Below, in pieces: positions 5,970 to 10,382 of a stretch of 10,382 nucleotides of DNA. The translations under genes and the position numbers were made by a program. This DNA is from Phycisphaerae bacterium. GTDB taxonomy: Bacteria; Planctomycetota; Phycisphaerae; Sedimentisphaerales; Anaerohalosphaeraceae. The stretch spans positions 1-10,382 of the forward strand of contig PXAQ01000124.1 in the NCBI GenBank assembly GCA_003567095.1, in the 5' to 3' direction. The notes under the pieces are model-generated. The model searched no databases, was not told the origin of the DNA, and was given only the letters and a program-made list of their open reading frames with translations. Position 1 is the stretch's first letter. The number at the start of each line of letters is the position of its first letter.

Positions 5970-6812
5970 TTATTGAAGGGTTAATGATTTCAGATAGCTC
6001 ATTCCATCCCGATACTCATCTTCGACTTCCTCCGGCACACAGCCAATTTCAATGTCCAGACTGCCTGTGTAGCCCGACGCGTCAAGGTTGGCCAGAAAGG
6101 CCGCCCAATCTACCGTTCCCTTGCCGGGTGCCAGCGGCAGATTGGTGTCGCTGTTGTTATCTTTGAGGTGCAGCCCGAAAATCCTCCCGTGCAGTTTAAA
6201 CGGCAGTAAAGGCACCATTTCCCTGGCAGCCCAGGCGTGTCCGGTATCCAGGTTAATGCCCAGTCGGGGCGTATCCAGTTCCCGGCAGACCTCCAGCAGC
6301 CCATCCGAGTTGCCGAGAATCGAAAACGGTACAATTTCGAACGCAAGCAACAACCCCGCATCAGAGACGATGCGCACATAGCTGTCGATCTTTTCGACCA
6401 GACGCTTGCGAAGGTCGGCGTACCCGGCCAGGCTGAACCGGCCAACGTCCGCCTCGAACGGAAGTACCGGAATCGTCAATACGCCGCAGCCGTCAAACGC
6501 CTTGGCACACTCAATGGCTTGCTTGAGTTGCTCTGTACCTTTCTCGGGCGTCAACATCTCAGGCGAGGCAAAAAATGAATGCATAAAATGTGCCACAAAC
6601 TGCGTCGGCATCAAGTTCAATTCTCGCGCGGACTTTGCCACTGTCGCCGCCCCCTCTTGCTGCCAGTCCGGCAGGGCGTCAGCGGTGAAGATTTCAGGCT
6701 GAAAGGCCTCGAATCCAAGTTTCGACATCACCGACAAAGCGCGGCAGAAATCCGACACGGTGAATTTCGGCCCATACAACGAGACCACAAACGCGGGGCT
6801 GACACCAAACAT
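5970..6812 (-). CDS. TIM-barrel sugar (phosphate) isomerase/epimerase, first in operon
   Basis: This 280-residue protein belongs to the sugar phosphate isomerase/epimerase superfamily. The canonical metal-binding set is visible: Glu159 (FEIVP), Asp189 with His192 (NLDTGHAW), His215 (GLHLKDN) and Glu255 (LDIEIG), plus the loop GKGTVDW (230-236) that is typical of tagatose-3-epimerase and hydroxypyruvate-isomerase-like members. It is only distantly similar to the following gene, so the two probably catalyse different steps rather than being recent duplicates. Its ATG at 6812 overlaps the transporter stop by one base (TAATG) with GGAGGG upstream, indicating coupled translation. A C3-epimerase or ketose-phosphate isomerase role is inferred. 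Confidence 0.85.
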   Translation of the reverse strand: MFGVSPAFVVSLYGPKFTVSDFCRALSVMSKLGFEAFQPEIFTADALPDWQQEGAATVAKSARELNLMPTQFVAHFMHSFFASPEMLTPEKGTEQLKQAIECAKAFDGCGVLTIPVLPFEADVGRFSLAGYADLRKRLVEKIDSYVRIVSDAGLLLAFEIVPFSILGNSDGLLEVCRELDTPRLGINLDTGHAWAAREMVPLLPFKLHGRIFGLHLKDNNSDTNLPLAPGKGTVDWAAFLANLDASGYTGSLDIEIGCVPEEVEDEYRDGMSYLKSLTLQ

Positions 6813-8275
6813 TATAAATCGCCCTCCTCGTCCTGCAGGTCAGGGCTGTCATGCCGGTCTTCTTCCTGCGGCGCGACGGTCTTGGTTTCCTCAGCGTCCT
6901 GGGCTTGCCTCCAGGCGTCATAAATATTATAACCGACCGCCGCCATTGTCATGGCAAACAACGTCGACAGCATCAGCACAAACCGCATCCGGATCGCTGC
7001 CGGAGACAGCTGCTTATCAGAGCGTCGGTTGGGGTTCATTAGGAACCAGCAGACAATCGCAACGCAATTCAGGGACGCCGCCAAAACAAAAAACGCATTC
7101 GCGCTGCCGGTCTCACGGTTCAGCAGCAGCGGAAACATAATCGCACTCAGAGCCGCCCCGATATTGCCCACCATATTCATCGACCCGGATACCGCCCCCG
7201 AATTGCCGCCGCCGATATCGTTGCAGAACGACCAACTGGGGCTCAGCGTCATATCCACACCAAAGGTCGCGATACTGAACCACAGCACAAACAGCCGCAG
7301 GTCCTGCGTCTGCGTCGCCAGCAGCAGCCCGATAACACCCAACAGGAATCCGGTCACCGCGGTAATCCGGCGCGAGCCCATCGGAAGCCCTCGCTTAAAC
7401 AGCCCGGTCACCATCCATCCGGCCACCCAGTTCGCAAAGGCTGCGAACAACAGCGGCACCGAGGACCAATAGATCGCATTAGGGTTGTCGGCCCACTGGG
7501 TCCTCAAGTAGGACGGCAGCCACGTCAGGCAGATAAAAAACGTCACATTACTGGCAAAATACTGAAGCATCGCCAGCGACATATTGAGCGATGTGAAAAC
7601 TTCGGAAAAAGACGCCTTGATCTTCGACTTATATTCCTCGCCGCGACCGGCTTCAATATAAGCCAGTTCGGCCGCGTTGAGCTTCTTGTTGTCTTTGGGA
7701 TCGTCGCGGAACCACACCAGCCAGATGACCGCCCAGACGACGCCAATCAAGCCGTTAACAACAAAGGTCCAGCGCCAGCCGATTTGAAGGATCAGCCAAG
7801 GCATAAAGAAAAGTGAAAATGCCGCCCCCAAACGGCTGCCGGAAAAGTTAATGCCATGGGCCAGCCCCCGCTCTTTGGCCGGAAGCCAACGGAAAAAAGC
7901 CTGAGCCGCGCCGGGAAAAGCCCCGGCTTCACCCACCCCGAAAAGGAACCGTAAAATCAGCATCTGAACCGCGTTGACGGCCGCGCCGGTCAACGCCGTG
8001 AAGGCACTCCAGAACGACACGACGATTGTTAACGCCTTGCGCGGGCCGAATTTATCGGCAAACCACCCCGACGGCACCTGAAAAAGGGCATATCCTACAG
8101 AAAAAACACCCAATATCAGCCCCAGCATTTCCCGGCTGATCGTTAAATCCTCAAGAATATAGTCCGCGGCCGAGGCTATGCAGGCCCTGTCCATATACGT
8201 GTTGACACTGTGAAAAAAAAGAATCCCGATAAGGATGAAACGCTGGCGACTCATTCGTCCCACTTTATTTGCCAT
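6812..8275 (-). CDS. MFS transporter, anion:cation symporter (ACS)-like, with extra C-terminal membrane segment
   Basis: This 487-residue inner-membrane protein probably imports the operon's sugar or sugar-derived substrate by cation symport. Twelve hydrophobic segments can be followed. NTYMDR (25-30) at the end of segment 1 and FADKFGPRK (72-80) between segments 2 and 3 are major-facilitator signatures, and the layout resembles glucarate/hexuronate-type ACS members. After segment 12 (ending near residue 412) comes an unusual thirteenth segment at about 430-452, then a 35-residue acidic tail. The family is usually about 430-450 residues, so this is an extension. The ATG at 8275 has GGCGGAGA upstream. 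It is the first gene of the operon behind the promoter at 8396-8423. Substrate specificity cannot be read directly; sugar acids, sugars or polyols are all possible. Confidence 0.88.
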   Translation of the reverse strand: MANKVGRMSRQRFILIGILFFHSVNTYMDRACIASAADYILEDLTISREMLGLILGVFSVGYALFQVPSGWFADKFGPRKALTIVVSFWSAFTALTGAAVNAVQMLILRFLFGVGEAGAFPGAAQAFFRWLPAKERGLAHGINFSGSRLGAAFSLFFMPWLILQIGWRWTFVVNGLIGVVWAVIWLVWFRDDPKDNKKLNAAELAYIEAGRGEEYKSKIKASFSEVFTSLNMSLAMLQYFASNVTFFICLTWLPSYLRTQWADNPNAIYWSSVPLLFAAFANWVAGWMVTGLFKRGLPMGSRRITAVTGFLLGVIGLLLATQTQDLRLFVLWFSIATFGVDMTLSPSWSFCNDIGGGNSGAVSGSMNMVGNIGAALSAIMFPLLLNRETGSANAFFVLAASLNCVAIVCWFLMNPNRRSDKQLSPAAIRMRFVLMLSTLFAMTMAAVGYNIYDAWRQAQDAEETKTVAPQEEDRHDSPDLQDEEGDL

Positions 8276-8329
8276 TGAAAATCTCCGCCTGAAACGTATT
8301 GGTTTACATTCACTGGGCCACTTGCAAAA

Positions 8330-8376
8330 CCCCCCGAAACGCGACAGGGCTACTCTGTCGCTGACCTTTCAGAAAG
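8330..8376 (-). promoter_or_regulatory. Putative structured 5' leader RNA, copy B
   Basis: The minus-strand transcript can form an inner 7-bp hairpin (8361-8355 GCGACAG with 8347-8341 CUGUCGC, loop of 7 nt). The outer arms are 8376-8370 CUUUCUG and 8336-8330 CGGGGGG, which pair throughout if G-U pairs are allowed. Relative to copy A, all four differences in the second outer arm are A-to-G, turning A-U pairs into G-U pairs. The leader runs from about 8389 to the ATG at 8275. Confidence 0.45.
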
Positions 8377-8395
8377 TTGCATTATAAAGTCTTCA

Positions 8396-8423
8396 AACTT
8401 AGCGAAAACCCGTCGCCTGTCAA
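8396..8423 (-). promoter_or_regulatory. Sigma-70-type promoter of the sugar operon
   Basis: On the minus strand TTGACA (8423-8418) is followed after 16 nt by TAAGTT (8401-8396). The -35 and spacer are nearly identical to the promoter at 1755-1783, but one base is missing from the spacer and the -10 is poorer, so this promoter may depend more on an activator. A perfect TATAAT lies further downstream (8386-8381) without a matching -35 and could be an alternative -10. Confidence 0.6.
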
Positions 8424-8449
8424 GCCAAAATTCTGTTTTTTTTCGAAAA

Positions 8450-8484
8450 AACCATAACCCGCTTATTGATATGTTGTTATGGTT
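8450..8484. promoter_or_regulatory. Perfect 9-bp inverted repeat upstream of operon promoter, putative regulator site (copy B)
   Basis: AACCATAAC (8450-8458) and GTTATGGTT (8476-8484) are exact reverse complements separated by 17 nt. The centre is about 78 bp upstream of the predicted transcription start. The sequence and spacing recur at 1820-1854, which supports a bound regulator common to both promoters. Confidence 0.45.
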
Positions 8485-8502
8485 ATTTGATGGGGGGGGC
8501 TA

Positions 8503-8742
8503 CGAATGGCGGTGCTGTTGGTAAGTTGTTGCTATAGCGTCGGTAACGAATGTTTGACGTCAATGGCGGTTGATGGATGGGCTGGGCAGGTCTGACAGTA
8601 TGGCCGGGTCGATCTTGGCGCACACCGAGTGGGTGTCTATTGTGCATGGATTGTTGGTCGTCAGGGGCCTGTCCCGTCCATACAACCGGACCCTCTCAGA
8701 ACATTCAATCGCGGAACATCCTTGTCAGGTCCAATAAAAAAA
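8503..8742. other. Intergenic stretch, no gene supported
   Basis: This 240-bp stretch lies between the operon's upstream regulatory module and the terminator of the preceding gene. It has short open frames on both strands, but none with a ribosome binding site and recognisable composition. I see no repeat or promoter in it. Confidence 0.4.
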
Positions 8743-8780
8743 CGTTCCCTTCGTTGAGCAAATGCCCAACGAAGGGAACG
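8743..8780 (-). terminator. Strong intrinsic terminator after the long secreted-protein gene
   Basis: The inverted repeat 8743-8759 / 8764-8780 gives a 17-bp stem with one A-C mismatch and a 4-nt loop. On the minus strand it is followed directly by seven T residues (8742-8736). It lies 27 nt past the stop at 8808. The core stem (CCCTTCGTTGAGC) is the same as in the hairpin at 355-386. Confidence 0.88.
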
Positions 8781-8807
8781 CAACATACAACACTGTACTT
8801 TTAGTTA

Positions 8808-10334
8808 CTACTGTAAGTCTACTTGATCTTTGAGCCTTTGGTCATCCAGCCATTGCTCAATAAAGATCGCCAAATCGGCCAAATTGACAAAACAGTCGTC
8901 GTTGAGATCAAACGGATTTGCTTCGTAGCCCGGAACCGCCTTGGCAGCATCGCAGGGGTCGACAAAGAATTGGACGGAAGCAATCACTTCCACAGGGTCC
9001 CCTACGTCGTCTGAAACGGTCAGGCTGACTTCATAAAGACCTTCATAACGAGCTTCGTTGGGGACTGCCAAGGTGGCTATTGGATTATCCAACTCGATCG
9101 TGACCTCTTCCAAATCGACGAAATTGGGATCCGCCCCGTCAGCAAATGTCACAATTTCAAACTCCACATCGGTGAGCGGGTCGGAGTTGTCGGTAACGGT
9201 TGCCGACAGGACTGCCGGCGACAGATCCAACGTCGTAATGATACTGGGGAAATCCACAGACGGCGGTATATAGTCCGGCAACGTTGTGAATCGCCATACA
9301 TTACCTTCAACAATCGACTCTTGCTCATCGGCCCAGGTCACATGGGTATCCACACGCCAGAAATACGTGGTTTCAAAATCCAGGTCCACCTCGAGGCTTT
9401 GCTCGGGCGGAGTGACCACAGACGGCTCCCCAGCGCCCGGCTCTGCCGTTCCAAAGTACACATCATACTGGTCCACGGAAACAATGTCCGGGTCCAGATC
9501 CGGATCTTCCATGCCCTGTAAATCCTGCAGCGGCGAAAACCAGGAAACGCTTGTCACGGTCGTGGAATCGACATCGGTTCTACCACTGGCCGGAACCGGC
9601 GAATGGGCTTGACCTCGTTGTCGGAAGAAGAATGGGGGCTCTTCTGCGTTGGTCAACTGCGCCCCGGAGATGAGCGCATACTCGGCGCCTTCCGCCGGCG
9701 AGATGTCGATGCTAACCCCACCCCAGCCAGCGGGGGTGACCTCAAAAATCCAATAGTTTTCACCTTCGATAAAATAAGGCGAATTGGTCCCGGTTGACGT
9801 CACCGTGACTACTGTGGGATTGTCTGGGTCCTGAGGATCATCCTGAGGAATATTCGTATTGACGGTGATATCCGTTATATATTTATCCGTGCCATCGCCG
9901 CCGCTGTACACGACCAGCCACATCGTTTGCCCTACATAGTCATCAAAATTTTGAAGGCCATAACTGGCGTCTCCACCCGTGGGTGTACTTGTGCCCCAGT
10001 CCCAAGGGCTAAAGGCGGTTCCCAGCAGGGGATTGGGACTCATGTCATCCTCTGACAAGTCAATAGGACCGCCGGATCCGAACCACGTTTCGGTACCTTC
10101 CCAACGAGTACGATCGGACTTCCAACTGTGGGGAACACCCCCTCGCCAGTGCCAATAATCATCCGGCTCAAAACCGAAAACGGCCGGGCCCACGTACAGG
10201 GTATCGTCCTCGGACAAGCCGGTACCACCGGCATTAGGGCCGTAATCCACATTGAACAGAAACACCTCGGCAGAGGCGCTTCCTGCAGCAACCACTAAAC
10301 ACATCACCATCATCATTGTCATTAAATTTTTCAT
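8808..10334 (-). CDS. Secreted modular protein with FN3-like, Ig-like and dockerin-like regions (long paralogue)
   Basis: I do not recognise a function for this 508-residue protein. It has a signal peptide (1-22, cleavage after Ser-Ala-Ser-Ala) and the same unrecognised acidic domain as its paralogue (23-230, with FGSGGPIDLSEDDMSPNPLL). A segment found only here (about 235-355) ends in YDVYFGT, TTYFWRVDTH and GNVWRFTTLP and reads as a fibronectin type III-like module. An Ig/PKD-like module follows (about 365-458). The C-terminal tail has DPCDAAKAVPGY and the loop D476-x-N478-x-D480-x3-N484-x2-D487, then EQWL. Such tails are common on planctomycetal exported proteins, and anchoring or protein docking is plausible but unproven. 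GGAGGT lies 6 nt before the ATG at 10334. Only 48 nt upstream is visible, with no match to the promoter module. Nucleotide similarity to the gene at 515-1654 is high in several blocks, indicating duplication. Confidence 0.87.
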   Translation of the reverse strand: MKNLMTMMMVMCLVVAAGSASAEVFLFNVDYGPNAGGTGLSEDDTLYVGPAVFGFEPDDYWHWRGGVPHSWKSDRTRWEGTETWFGSGGPIDLSEDDMSPNPLLGTAFSPWDWGTSTPTGGDASYGLQNFDDYVGQTMWLVVYSGGDGTDKYITDITVNTNIPQDDPQDPDNPTVVTVTSTGTNSPYFIEGENYWIFEVTPAGWGGVSIDISPAEGAEYALISGAQLTNAEEPPFFFRQRGQAHSPVPASGRTDVDSTTVTSVSWFSPLQDLQGMEDPDLDPDIVSVDQYDVYFGTAEPGAGEPSVVTPPEQSLEVDLDFETTYFWRVDTHVTWADEQESIVEGNVWRFTTLPDYIPPSVDFPSIITTLDLSPAVLSATVTDNSDPLTDVEFEIVTFADGADPNFVDLEEVTIELDNPIATLAVPNEARYEGLYEVSLTVSDDVGDPVEVIASVQFFVDPCDAAKAVPGYEANPFDLNDDCFVNLADLAIFIEQWLDDQRLKDQVDLQ

Positions 10335-10382
10335 TTTAATACCTCCACAATGTAAAATTTATCTATTTTGCGTGTTCAACCA

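Larger units (their letters stand above)
8320..8502 (-). repeat. Duplicated promoter-leader module, copy B (sugar operon)
   Basis: This is the counterpart of 1681-1872. The blocks occur in the same order: inverted repeat, A/T tract, TTGACAGGCGACGGG, CTTTCTG, GGTCAGCGACAG and CTGTCGCGTTTC. Differences are scattered substitutions and short indels, so the copies are not brand new. It supplies the promoter for the seven-gene operon. Confidence 0.75.

Noticed and set aside
5234..6166. Plus-strand open frame of about 310 codons
   Set aside because: It is antisense to the two TIM-barrel genes, whose minus-strand frames have metal-ligand motifs and good start sites. The composition is that of a shadow frame.
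8501..8590. Possible small plus-strand peptide beginning MAVLLVSCC
   Set aside because: It is about 29 codons with no clear Shine-Dalgarno or conserved copy, so it is not distinguishable from chance.
8577..8804. Plus-strand frame of about 75 codons in the intergenic region
   Set aside because: It has no ribosome binding site and Trp/Cys-rich random-looking composition, and it runs through the terminator hairpin at 8743-8780.
1..10382. CRISPR array, tRNA or rRNA genes
   Set aside because: No regularly spaced short repeats, cloverleaf-like segments or ribosomal RNA motifs were seen on either strand.

Overview
The window looks like part of a Planctomycetota chromosome, most plausibly Phycisphaerae/Sedimentisphaerales-like. 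The main evidence is two secreted proteins that end in the short calcium-loop tail common in that group (Asp-Pro-Cys-Asp-Ala-Ala-Lys-Ala, then a D-x-N/S-x-D-C loop and a Gln-Trp-Leu end). Placement below phylum level is inference from memory of such proteins. Every gene I can support is on the minus strand, so the layout below runs from high to low coordinates.

Layout. (1) 10334-8808: a 508-residue secreted protein of unknown function with an FN3-like module, an Ig-like module and a dockerin-like tail, followed by a strong intrinsic terminator (8780-8743). (2) 8502-8276: a regulatory region with an inverted repeat, a TTGACA promoter and a hairpin leader. (3) 8275-2281: a tightly packed seven-gene operon (gaps of 19 nt or less, or overlaps) encoding an MFS transporter of anion:cation symporter type, two TIM-barrel sugar isomerases/epimerases, an RpiB-type sugar-phosphate isomerase, DhaK-like and DhaL-like kinase subunits, and a D-lyxose-isomerase-like cupin. 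(4) 2280-1873: no gene seen, and no clear operon terminator. (5) 1872-1655: a second copy of the regulatory module in front of (6) 1654-515: a 379-residue paralogue of the first secreted protein, followed by a near-identical terminator hairpin (386-355). (7) 119-1: the 5' end of a transposase-like gene that leaves the window.

How the genes may work together. DhaK/DhaL-type kinases act on small ketoses (dihydroxyacetone, D- or L-erythrulose). Paired with an RpiB-family isomerase and TIM-barrel isomerases, they fit the known logic of tetrulose catabolism: ketotetrose, to tetrulose phosphate, to D-erythrulose 4-phosphate, to D-erythrose 4-phosphate and the pentose phosphate pathway. The RpiB lacks two conserved histidines of ordinary ribose-5-phosphate isomerases, which fits an open-chain four-carbon substrate. 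The operon has no dehydrogenase but three candidate sugar isomerases, so the starting compound may be a free aldose or ketose rather than a polyol. The substrate is not proven.

The most interesting non-coding signal is the duplicated promoter-leader module, which is shared by the catabolic operon and the downstream secreted-protein gene. It suggests co-regulation of a surface protein with sugar uptake and catabolism, and the leader hairpins differ between copies mainly in ways that keep RNA pairing. No transcription regulator, tRNA, rRNA or CRISPR array was seen.
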